DNA from: Eumeta japonica
Lineage: Eukaryota; Arthropoda; Insecta; Lepidoptera; Psychidae
Length of the DNA stretch: 64,000 nt
Assembly: GCA_005406025.1 (NCBI GenBank)
Contig: BGZK01002048.1
Span: 19,402 to 83,401 of the forward strand
Direction of reading: 5' to 3'
The stretch's first letter is position 1; each line of letters begins with the position of its first letter. This document shows positions 23,181-33,824 of the stretch, piece after piece. A program made the position numbers and the translations under genes. The notes under the pieces are model-generated. The model was not told the DNA's origin. It saw only the letters and a program-made list of their open reading frames with translations, and made no database searches.

Positions 23181-23499
23181 TATAACCAGCGTGTATCTCA
23201 TGACAGTTTCAATACGCCTAAATACGGCTAGGATACATTTTTTTTATAAAGTTTCGGTGTCTACCTTCTTGCTGCATCATCAGATCAGTTCCATGGTATC
23301 ATTTTCGTCAGAATCATTTGTTTATATTTGCTCTATTATAATTAACCAAATTTAATCGAGATGTGTCACCACCATCTTTGTCATAACTGAGGAGTTCCGG
23401 TGGCCACCTGTGGTCTTTTTCATCAATTCCACGTCACTATACTTTATAAATGCAAATGCTTGACTAATAGCTAGGAACACAATCGCTATGTGTCTGCTT

Positions 23500-23700
23500 A
23501 TAATATTTGAGGATGATCCTCAATTCCTCATGGATCTCTTCATCAGAAATGGATTTTGAAAAAAGTAGGACCAGTCAAGAAGCATCCTTTCAAATAAAAT
23601 AAGAATTATCCAAATCGGTTAATAAGTGATCAACTAATCACATAACAAACATACAGTCTAATTGAGAATCTCCTCTTTTTTTTTTTTGAAGTCTTTTTAA
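23500..23700 (+). repeat. Dispersed repeat family C, copy 3
   Basis: The body 'ctcaattcctcatggatctc' then ttcatcagaaatgga matches the copy at 37,140 (cctcgatttccttaggatct, catcatctgatactga). It continues to 'aatcggttaataag', 'acaaacatacagtc' and ends 'gaatctcctc', a T-run and gaagtc. The gap between this and copy 2 has no gene. Confidence 0.6.
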
Positions 23701-25449
23701 AACATAAGGCAATCGATATAGAAAGCTCTGCGCAGATCTGAGAAAGCACGTGTTGGAGTTCGCACTTGACCGTAGACTTATGGCTCTCATATTAGATCTG
23801 TTTTGAATATTTGACTATAAGATCTTATTGAACTCACTTATTTTTGTACCAACTCACAAAATAATTACCATAAATTTTCATGTGGATACTTAGTAACAAT
23901 GGGAAATAAATAGTTTTGTGATAACTTCCCAACCAACAAAACTCATGCTTTAATATATTTTCTTACTGTATTCCAAATATTAACTATATTCCGAATTTCA
24001 AGTGTGCTAAATGACGGACGAATGGTGAATGGGTGTGTGAAAAAAAAGCGAAACTTTTATAGTGATATTTTCTAAACTTTATTCATTATACCTATTGTCG
24101 CTTTCGAAATTTAGTTAACTACAGTTACTAATGTAAGTTTAGGCTTTTACTCGTATTTGTCATAAAAAAAAACTTGCATTTTGCGCTTAAGCCTCTGGCG
24201 AGAGAGATAACTTGCGAGATGGGAGGAAAAATTGTCTTAAGCAGTTCCTGTTTCTAAGAAAATTTGAATTGGACAAGAAAAACCTTTCTCGTGATATTGA
24301 AATTAGTGTTGATCACGTAAATGACAAAGATGTGATTTCAGATGACGTCCGATTCAACTGCAAAAACAACATCCATCTTGTGAGGAACAAGAAATAAACG
24401 TGGAAAGGGATTAAGTCGTTTTTGTCACTAAAAATGACTATTTCATCACTCCCGCAGAAGTGCACTTTTCAGGAATAATGCTATTAAACTATTATTTCAA
24501 GAGTTTTGGAGTTAAATGATGTTTGGGATGTCGATGCGAAATAATAAGGCCTACAATGTGCATAAAAACATTCAAAACCTTTTTAGTTTCACAAAAAACG
24601 GCGAAAAATGGGTTTTATTTTACGTTTTAAAAATAAGGAATTTGATTTTTTGGAAAATTAATACGAGCTCAATATTTACAGGCCATTTGTATATTTTGAA
24701 AATATGCCGACAAGTTTTTGAGTGGCGGCGCTTTGACCACCTGTCAGTCCACTGCATTGATGCTACACCGATAAATATCATGACATGAATTCGATTTATA
24801 TTCGTCGTTATGATTATAAATTGTTGATCTCGAAACCTTTAAGTTTCTTGTTGTAAATAAAATTAAAAATAAATCAAACAAGTGATTGTAGCGTTCAATG
24901 TAATGTTGAAAGAATAAACAAATCATATTCACAATGTTTGACTATATATATAATAAATTTACTTTATTTACAAATAAGTCTTTCGGACTGTAAACCGGCG
25001 ATAGGTTGAAGATGACACGTCAACGACGGCCAGCACCATGGGCGACCGCCGCTGACGTTACGACCTCTGAGGTCGTGCAATTTGGAGCACTTCGACAGTA
25101 AAAAGTTCAAACGACGTTCGTATCCATCGCAAGAACGATGTCCGAACGAAACGAACGCAAAAAAGAAGAACGTGCCAATTGTCACATAATCACTAACAGA
25201 ATTATTCATGCAATTTTGATACGAAAAGAATTTGTCATAAATTCAAACATCAGAGCGTTTCGAATAAAGCAACCGCAAACGCTCGTCCACCGCGAACAAG
25301 GCAAATACACTTATACTAATGAACAGAGACAAGAAACCTGAACTGGGCATAGCACCAAGAAGTTTAAATTTTGATATTGTAACTATTTTGATATTAGACG
25401 TTGGTATATACTTTGATCTCACACGTCGCTAATAGTTATCTATATCTAA
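23701..25449. other. AT-rich non-coding stretch
   Basis: Frames of 61-90 codons at 24,212-24,397 and 24,516-24,788 were inspected and show no recognisable domain. A slightly GC-rich patch lies at about 25,000-25,170. No gene is supported. Confidence 0.4.
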
Positions 25450-25650
25450 TGGGAGTGGGCACATGGAGTGTTGATTGAGCCTCCGGAACTCTCATTAACT
25501 GGACGGAATGCAGCAACGGAAGCTGCTACTTTACGTCTGTATTCTGTGAGAGTGTTGTACCTCACAGGTCGAGCCGATCACATTTTCACGCTGCAGCCAA
25601 GTTCGACAAAGCACGGCTGTACCACAGTAGAATCTTCCTCAAATTTTACA
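25450..25650 (+). repeat. Dispersed repeat family A, partial plus-strand copy
   Basis: 'gcctccggaactctcatta', 'ctttacgtctgtattctgtg' and 'cacgctgcagccaagtt' correspond in order to blocks of the copy at 16,640-16,780. Diverged fragment. Confidence 0.6.
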
Positions 25651-26590
25651 TATAACTTAACGTGGATTTTACTGTTTGCTGTGGATTGTTGCATGAATAA
25701 ACCAATTCTTGAATTCTTCTAAATATTTAACATTTGTAGACAAAAACTTGATTACTTTAAGCGTAATTACTTCACATACCAACTTAATACGAATCTATCG
25801 TGTTTATTTAAAAATATCGGCAAGGCACCCTGGTTTCACAAGCCTTCTTAGCGCTTGTCTAATTCACTTTCATGCAAATATTTTCAGCACGGGTATAGTC
25901 CAGCTAATAACAAATATACATCCTCTATGTAATCATAAGAATAATTTCAAATTTTTATACACGTCTAGACCTTAATTTTCAAATGTGCTGTATAGAAATT
26001 CTCGATCAGTTTCAGTTCATCAGTGTTACAGTCAGGAACGCGCGAGCCTTCCATTTTGAAATATCTTCAGAAATTTATTAAGTTATGACTCTGAGATGCA
26101 AAAGTATTTTTCAAGTTTTTTGGACATCGAAATATTTGACTTTGTGTGCGACTAGCGAAACGACTTACGATTAAGGAAACAAATGATGGCGCTGCAATCT
26201 GCTGATCCCGTGAAAAATTACTGCGGCCGCGTCTCCGGTCCGGTCTAGATACAGGATGGCTTTATCTGAAGTACAAACACACGCCTTCACAAATCAATAT
26301 CATCTTGTGTATTGTATGTAATATACAATAATTTTAGAGCAACGCCATAGGATCATTAATTTGTAGTAGTCTATGCGATTTATACCGCATTCACAATGTT
26401 ATTTGTAATTTTTAAAGAAAACTACAATTATTGATATCTTATATATATGAATAATACAATTTTCTTAGTGGCCTAAAACACGCGAATATAGAAAAACTTT
26501 CATATCGTTTCTCACCTTAGTTCCATTTGCGTCAAGCAATCAATCAAATTTTATATCAATTTCAATTCTATAAAAGCTACATAGATACAT
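25651..26590. other. Non-coding stretch
   Basis: No gene or family-level repeat recognised. The sequence is AT-rich apart from a GC-richer patch near 26,180-26,260. Confidence 0.45.
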
Positions 26591-26596
26591 ATATAG

Positions 26597-26646
26597 ACAC
26601 ACACACTCACGCATGCACGCACACACGTGTGTGTGCGTGTGTGTGT
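26597..26646. repeat. Palindromic alternating CA/TG tract
   Basis: A run of (CA)n with CG steps is followed immediately by its near-complement (GT)n, centred at about 26,626 (acacac/gtgtgt). The whole tract alternates purine and pyrimidine, so it could extrude as a cruciform or adopt Z-DNA. It is probably a microsatellite that expanded in both orientations. Confidence 0.75.
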
Positions 26647-26809
26647 TAATGTGCGTTAAAAAGTGTTTTTTTTAAACATTTGTACTAATCTACCAATAAA
26701 TTTCGACATCTAAACAGCTATTCTCCTTAAAAAAACAACGTCGATAGCATTTGCTGGTGACTCCGCCCGCATGGACGTAGAATAATTTTCCTTCATGTTG
26801 TGTATCGAC

Positions 26810-27090
26810 CGATCACGCTCCCAATCAAGATTCCTATCGCTATCCCATTTTCGATTCCGATCTCGGTCCTGTTCTAGTACTGGTCTGTGCTCTCGCATCC
26901 TATCGCCGTCCAATTTTCGATTCCAGATCCTCGTCTTGGGCTCAGAGATTCCGATTCCGATGGTATTCCCGATTCTGATCCCTGTTTCGATTCCGATTAT
27001 TACTTCGTATTACTTCTCATTTCGATTTCGGTTACGGTCTTAATTCTGATTTTCATCCCACACTCGATTTTCGATACTGCAACCGCTCAC
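26810..27090 (-). repeat. Degenerate GATTCC/GGAATC hexamer repeat
   Basis: Repeated variants of gattccgat, cgatttcg and gattctgat run for about 280 bp. The minus-strand frame reads as Arg-Asp-Arg-Asn repeats, which is low-complexity and not a gene. Related degenerate arrays occur at about 54,420-54,720 (plus strand), 39,715-39,810 and 50,640-50,720. Confidence 0.6.
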
Positions 27091-28574
27091 CATTCCGAGT
27101 TGAATGAAGCCAGAGCGAATGGCTAGTATCAGAATAAAATTTAGGCTACATTACTCAAGAGTAAAAGAATTTTTAGAATCTGTATTGGTAGAAATATGAA
27201 GATGAAGCCAAGGAGACGTATTAATAGTATATTTTATAAAGTAAGCTTTTATTTAAAGGAATTATTAGAATCGATTAAATAGCATAGATTTACAGACAAC
27301 GTCAGTTACAAAGTTTTTTTTCCTTTTTTCAGAAACTATCCCATTCATCTTTACTATATCATCAGTTTCATAAAAAAATGTTCAATGGCTTAGGCACGCG
27401 AAGAAAACAAAAACAAAATGCATATATAGAAAATAATCTATTGTAGAAGAAACGAAATTTAATCACAATCCATTCAGTTTTTCAGAGATTGACCCGGAGA
27501 GACCAACACTTTATCGTCATATCGTCGTCGATACTACGAAACTATTAATTACGCAACTGCATGTTCTTACTGTGTCCTAAATTTGATTAAAAACGCTTAA
27601 ATCACTTTTTAATTGTAAGAGTACATGCAAAAAGTAAAATTTAAAATTGAGTAAAAAAAAAGAGTAAAATTTAAAATTGATAAATAAAAAAAGATGAATT
27701 TATAACAAAATTTTACAAATATATAATATATTAATATAAATACATAAAATGTAGCCCATTTCTTATTCTAGCCAGTAATACACTTCCATTCAAAACTTAT
27801 CTGTTTATCCATTTTGGAGATTAGCTTGGACAAACAAAGAGACGGCCCTTTTATAGAAATCATATATAGCCTATGATATGTGCAACCCCATATTCCTAGA
27901 TGAATCAGATATTTTACTAAAATCGGACAAACCGTTCATAAATTATAAAAAGACATACAAACACAAAGACGCATTTTTTCAGGGCCTCAAAATAAATTTG
28001 ATGAACATTCAAAATCATCTCGAAAGTCTATTGGGCAAAGTTAGGTAGCCTTTTTTATTTTCTTCATATAAATACATCATAAGGGCCAGGGTTATCAAAA
28101 TACAAACAATTGTGAAAAATATTTATCTTCTTAAAGGAAACACAGCGCTCTCAATACTTGGGACTATAATCATTACTATTATAATACCTAAATGATACCT
28201 ATACTTGCCTACAGCGAAACAATATTAAAAATTCAAAATAAATGCGCATCATTAAACAAAAAATTCTACCTGCAAAAGACACTGCAGAAATATTGAAAAA
28301 ATAAAAAATATATAGAATTAAAATCATCGAACAAAACAAATTCCTCAAGAAGTTCATTACATTGCATTAAATCTATTTTTTTACTATGCAATCATCAGGT
28401 ACATCATATAGATTAGGTCGCTTTATTTTATGAATTTTGATTTTCTTTATTATTAATAGTTTTGTAGAAAAACATATATATTTTTTCTATGCACACTACA
28501 GACTAGCGAACCCGGATTAACTTGCAATAAGTTGATGCTATGTGTATGGTGGGATTTGAAGTGTATTATTCCTT
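27091..28574. other. AT-rich non-coding stretch
   Basis: No gene recognised. A fragment at about 27,830-27,990, ending 'aatcggacaaaccgttc' and 'acatacaaacacaaagac', has the style of an insect retroelement 3' region but is too diverged to classify. Confidence 0.4.
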
Positions 28575-29670
28575 AAAAGTCCAAGTTTTCTTCAAAAGCT
28601 CCATCTAACGATCTTAAATGTGGGTCACTGTGTTCTTTAAAAGTGCCATCTAATGGTCGAAAAATTTGAGACTGTTTTCATCAAAAACGCTATCTAACGA
28701 TCGTAAAATATATCACCGTTTTTTCCAAAGCGCCATCTGATGTATCGTAAAAGGTGAGTCAGTGCTTTCCTTAAAAGTGCCATCTGACGATCGTGAAAGG
28801 TAAGTCATTGTTTTCCTTAAAAGCGCCATCAAATGATCGTGAAACGTAAATCAGTCTATTCTTTAAAAACCCCATCTGTTAGATCGAGAAACGTAAGTCA
28901 GTGTTTACTTTATAAGCGCTATCTCATAGATCGTGAAATGAAAGTCTGTGATTTCTTTAAAAGCGCCATCTGACGATCGTGAAACGTAAGTATTTTTTTA
29001 AAAGCGCCATCTGTTAGATCAACAAAAGTACGTCAGTGTTTTTCTTATAAGCGCCATCAGATAGATCGTGAAATGCAAGTCAGTGTTTACTTTATAAGCG
29101 CTATCTCATAGATCGTGAAATGAAAGTCTGAGATTTCTTTAAAAGCGCCATCTGTTAGATCAACAAAAGTACGTCAGTGTTTTCCTTAAAAGCGCCATCT
29201 GGTAGATCATGAAATGTAAATCAATATTTTTCTTAAAAGCGCCATCTGTTGATCGTAAAATTTAAGTCACTGTTCTCTTAAAAAGCGCCATCTCATAGAT
29301 CATAAAATGTAAGTCATTGTTTTTATTAAAAGCGCCATCTGTTAGATTGAGAAACGTAAGTCAGTGTTTTTCTTATAAGCGCCATCAGATAGATCAGGAA
29401 ATGTAAGTCATTGTTTTGCCTTAAAAACGCCATCTGTTAGATCATAAAAAGAAAGTGAGTGTTTTCCTTAAAAGCGCCATCTGTTAGATCGTAAAATGTA
29501 AGTCACTGTTTTCTTAAGAAGAGCCATCTCATAGACCGTGAAATGTAGGTCGCTGTTTTCCTTATAAACGCCACCACATACATCGTGAAATGTAAGTCAA
29601 TGTTTTTCTTGAAAGCGCCATCTGTTAGAGCGTAAAATATAAGTCAGTTTTTTTTTATTTTAAAGCGCCT
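28575..29670. repeat. Minisatellite of ~23 units, period ~46-48 bp, with CTCF-like core
   Basis: Units of the form 'aaaagcgccatctgttagat' plus cgtgaaatgtaagtcagtgttttcctt repeat from about 28,575 to 29,670. I counted about 23 complete units and a partial one. Divergence is uneven, and a longer-range duplication is visible: the pair of units around 28,900-28,970 recurs at 29,082-29,150, about 181 bp apart. GCGCCATCT occurs exactly in about ten units and with one change in most others; its reverse complement AGATGGCGC resembles the insect CTCF core. The array abuts the left arm of the foldback element. Confidence 0.88.
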
Positions 29671-29674
29671 TTTG

Positions 29675-30650
29675 TTACCGTTAAATCCTACAACTTTGCT
29701 AATTGTGCGGAATTTTGCCCAAACAGCGAAATTAATGGTGAGACGTTACTAATTTAAAACCCATTTTATATATTATTGTTTTCTTTTTTAGTAGATAACT
29801 ATATTGTTTTCTGGCAGCACTAAGCCTTTATAACGGTACCTAATGTTAATCATTTGTTGGTCATTTGCTATCAAAAAAACTTCGAATTCGGTGGCGACAA
29901 TTTTTTTCTATGAAACTTCATAGAGATCGGATAGAAGCAATCAAGAGGTGAGTAATTGATATGCTTTAATAAAATGTAGTTATATTTTGATAATCTTTCA
30001 TTATTACAAAACAGGAATCTAATTAAGTGTAGTGAAGTTATGGCGTTAAATGTTAGGCATGTAGACACAAAATCAAAAGTAACAACATTGCTCATATTTT
30101 TCAGACTGTAGGGTTGTCAAAATTTCAAAATTTTATAAGTATTACATTTTCTGATTGGTTTAGATTTGTAGTTCATTTGCTAGGTACCTACACGTACAGT
30201 ATGTATGGTACTGTACAATAGTTTTTTTGGGTTTACTCCTTAAGAATCGATTTTTTGTTTGTAAGTCCGGGGTATGAAAAATCATGGGGAGTAAAATCAA
30301 ACTTGGCATTACGTTACGTTACGTTCGCGTCAATTTCGTGTGTATGGAGACTATACACGTGTACATTCTTCATATTCATGCGCAACTTATCTTGCACATC
30401 CCCTAGCAATATATCATATTTTAGTTACCACAAACTAATTGTCTCAGTATTTTTTGATAGCAAATGACGAGCAACTGATTGACATTAGGTACCGTTATTA
30501 AGGCTCAGCGCTGCCAGAAAACAGTCTAGTTTTCTATTAAAAAGAGAAAAGAGTAATATCTGAAATAGGTTTTTAGTTATTAACGTTTTAAGTTAATTTC
30601 GCTGTTTGGGCAAAATTCGGATAGATTGACATTGTAGGATTTGACGGTAC
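29675..30650. mobile_element. Foldback element: ~200-bp inverted arms around a ~570-bp centre
   Basis: The left arm (about 29,675-29,879) and right arm (about 30,450-30,650) are long inverted copies. Shared stretches, read on the left strand, include aaatcctacaa, gaattttgcccaaacagcga, gttttctggcagc, taacggtacctaatgt and tcatttgctatcaaaaaa. The central region has no convincing coding content. A non-autonomous foldback/MITE-like DNA transposon is most likely. If transcribed, it would give a long hairpin RNA. No clear target-site duplication was found. Confidence 0.75.
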
Positions 30651-30959
30651 TCGTTAAAAAAAACTAAAAAGAAGGCATGGTCAAAATAGTCAAACAAATA
30701 CACTTATTAACGGAATAGATTAAAAAAAGTCTATAAGTAAATCCTGGTAACTTCAGAACTATCAAGTCATCGATTTCGGGTTCAAACTTCACATACGCCT
30801 TATGGGTATGCCAAATAAAACGTCCTTCTACTAAGCAATGGAATATTAATATTATTGACGTACATTGTTCGATGTCGTACAGTCGCAAACATTTCAAATA
30901 CCGAAACCGTTCAACGATTTAAATTCACAAAATCCACATCTTCCATCGGAGTTTTCGTT

Positions 30960-31330
30960 TCTATTTAATTCCTCCTTTCGCACCAACGCGATCACATGGC
31001 GGAGAACGAAGGACTCGCGCTGGCGAAATTCCGAGGCGACGGAGCGTGGACGGGGAGCGCTGCAAATTTTATTCGTCCCCCGGCAATCCGCGGCGCGGCC
31101 GCTCTCGTTTCGGCAAATGAGTGACACAAATGAACTTCTAGAAGCGGGGAAGATAATGAGATCTGCCCGTTCGCGGTGTTTTCGATTTGATTAAGTTTTT
31201 TTCCGAGACTCCGCCGCGCTCCGTGACAGCGTATACTCTCCGTCTGCGGTAAACTCGAGTTATTTCTTGGACCCTTATCTTTTACGTCGCCCCGTTATGG
31301 GTCCGTTTACTGCAACCGATGCGATTACAT
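30960..31330. promoter_or_regulatory. GC-rich island, candidate regulatory element
   Basis: The CpG-rich block includes ccgcggcgcggccgctctcg and further GC-rich sequence to about 31,330. A short frame starting MAENEGLALAKFRG at 30,995 is open for only about 41 codons and has no splice or domain support. It resembles the islands at 2.44, 6.46 and 9.30 kb. A non-coding regulatory role is inferred. Confidence 0.35.
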
Positions 31331-32337
31331 CGTAGATCGTTGTCATTACATATTAGCGGAATCAAAATGAAGCCTAACGTCGGAAAAAAGGAAAACTTCA
31401 ATTTTTCTTAAACTTTTCCTATTTTATCGTAAGTGAAATATTCATGTGTTCAAAATTATACATTTATAAAAAGGCGAGTAGGTAGAATAAAAAAAATGTT
31501 TTCACAAAAAATATATGCTAAAATGATAAACTAACAGAGAATGTTTAATGAGGGTAAATTCCCTTAATGATTGTAGTTTTTAATAAATTAAACAAAATTT
31601 ACTGGGAGTAACCTAACCTGTGAACCGTGACCCCACGCAGGCTCTGTGGTCTGTGTTTGCCATCATCTATTTAAGAATACACAATGATAATTGTAGTTTT
31701 TCCTTTAATTTTCTGTTTTATTAATCCCCGATTAAATGAAGTAAAAACCATTCCTTTTTATGTATCCCAGCTAACAATTACTTTAGTTGTAAATGCGAAT
31801 TAACACATAGTATGTGATTAAAAGATTGCTGTTTAATAGTTAAAAATGTGTTTCATAAACTACAAATGTTTTATTGATAATTATTTCATTTGATATAAAA
31901 CACTCATTTGGTCATTAAATACCAAAAGTCCACAGAAGTTTCAAACAGATTTATATTTCATTTTAGTAATAATTTAATTCTATACCACAACAAAGAATTA
32001 CCCAATAAAATACTAAAAAAAATATTTAAATACGCGCCCTTTTTTATTGCGCTTTACTATTAAGAATAGCATTACTAAACATTCTGTAAAATAGCAATTA
32101 AAACAGCTAATAATAAATTATGTCCCAGTCAAATTATTTTTGATCTAGTTTGGCTGGATTATATTTAAATATGTACCAAAAAGATTTACATAAATGATTA
32201 ATACAAGCGGTAATTTTAAAATTGTTATTAATCATGTCTCTATAAATTTTACAACTATTTTAAAAATATTATTCTACAACATAATATAATCATTTATCAA
32301 TAATTATTACTATTATAAGTTTATGCCTGTTTATCAG
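31331..32337. other. AT-rich non-coding stretch
   Basis: Very AT-rich; no gene or repeat recognised. Confidence 0.5.
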
Positions 32338-32440
32338 AAAGGAAGACACTGACCACAGATCTCCACTTGGTACTATCTTTCCATACCTCTCTTTACTTCA
32401 CTAAAATCCGTCGATTGTTTAATTTAAAAACTCGTGTGTT
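32338..32440 (+). repeat. Dispersed repeat family B, copy 3
   Basis: 'accacagatctccacttgg', 'tacttcactaaaatccgtcg' and 'aaaaactcgtg' follow the block order of the copies at 10,709 and 17,806. Confidence 0.5.
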
Positions 32441-33349
32441 GTGGTTACTTCAAAACTGGTTTCAATATACCACTAATTTGGTATATGCAAGATCACCTAA
32501 AGCAACTTTTGGTGACCCGCCCATCACCCATCGCATATCACATCGCATATACTTTATTAATATTACTTGGGATAAGTTCCACAGGCAGCGCAACAAACTT
32601 CCAATGTACAGCTCACACAAAAAAAAAATTGTTCAAACAAACTTTTGAAAATGTATAACGACATTATAATACAAGCTTGGTTGCCACTGTATGCCTTTGG
32701 CAGACTTTGCGATTTCAAATGCTTCAAGTTAGAGTCCGTCCAATAGCTTCATATACTGCTTTTATTAAGCTTAAAGATGTAAAACCAAGGAAATATGAAA
32801 CACACTTAAAACCTATGTGTCAGAATATGTTCACGAAAAAATTCAACAAGCAATGTGCTACCGCATCGACTGCATATTACAGTATTATGACTATCGTGTA
32901 TTGAAGTAGTATGTAGGACAAACACGTATTGGAGTTCATTTCCTATGCGTTATATAATAAAATTCGTAGCACCAAGTTAGAAAAAAAATATTTGCAACAA
33001 TTGTATTTTACAGTTAAATATCTATCAATTCATTATTCTTTAGAGCTAGTACAGACGAACATCTTTTTTCCTATTGGAACGAATGTCGCATGAAGTCGTT
33101 TGTAATCGGCACGCTAGACGGCAGCCCTCTAGTCGTGGTGTGGTCGAGGAAAGTCGACGACTGCGTATGGCTTTTCAAATCTAGTACAACAAAAGGCAGT
33201 ATAAAAACGGGTTCTAAAAAAGAAGTACTGTAGTCGCTTTCACCTAGGCAATGAAAACGGAGAAGGGAAAATCGTATAATAGTCTTATTGTCAGTGCATA
33301 CGCATTATTATTTTCGATATTAGAATCTTCTTCATTCATTCTTCCTCTA

Positions 33350-33403
33350 CTAGCTTATAACCCGAGTAGAATACACGCGTATTCCACCCGGATTGTAAGC
33401 TAG
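33350..33403. repeat. 25-bp-arm palindrome (hairpin) with 4-base loop
   Basis: The left arm runs from ctagcttataacccg and the right arm ends ggattgtaagctag. Of 25 arm positions, 21 pair as Watson-Crick and one more as G-T, around an acgc loop. The palindrome lies about 250-300 bp beyond the predicted polyadenylation signal of the amine oxidase gene. Possible roles are a cruciform, a small foldback element or a hairpin RNA; none is demonstrated. Confidence 0.75.
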
Positions 33404-33649
33404 TGACCGACACTAACGCTGAAAATGGCATTTCCAACAGCGGCCGACGTTGTTGGCGACTCCTAGGACGTTAAGACACGTCTGCGCCCATCGACGACAA
33501 ACAACTTCAGGTTAATTTTTTAAATGCAATCTTACTTGTCCATGGAAACTTTGAATATCCAAGTCACTACCAATTTGGGAAGTACTTTATTAGTCACGAG
33601 TGAGCGACAAGACGACTTATTATCATTATTATGAATTAGGTACGACATC

Positions 33650-33655
33650 TTTATT
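33650..33655 (-). other. Polyadenylation signal AATAAA of the amine oxidase gene (candidate)
   Basis: AATAAA on the minus strand lies about 170 bases past the stop codon at 33,825. ATTAAA variants occur closer, near 33,736. The choice between them cannot be made from sequence alone. Confidence 0.5.
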
Positions 33656-33824
33656 ATAACGCAAAAAACGACATTCGTTTGTGCGAGTTTTTGTAAGTCA
33701 ATCAAATAAAATCATCATATTTTTTCTCAAATTTTAATATAAAATGCAATTGTATAAGTATTGAAGTATTTAAGCAATAAAGTTAAAAATAAGACATTTG
33801 TTATCTCAATCGACTACCATACAT

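Noticed and set aside
24212..24788. Possible transposase (piggyBac-like) fragment
   Set aside because: The weak Asp-rich and WK motifs did not extend into any recognisable catalytic block.
26710..26913. Arg-Asp-Arg-Asn-rich minus-strand frame resembling an RS-like protein
   Set aside because: It is a translation of the degenerate GATTCC repeat, with no flanking splice sites or conserved residues.
28575..29670. CRISPR-like array of regularly spaced repeats
   Set aside because: Period is about 47 bp with no unique spacers, units diverge throughout, and the host is a eukaryote. It is a minisatellite.
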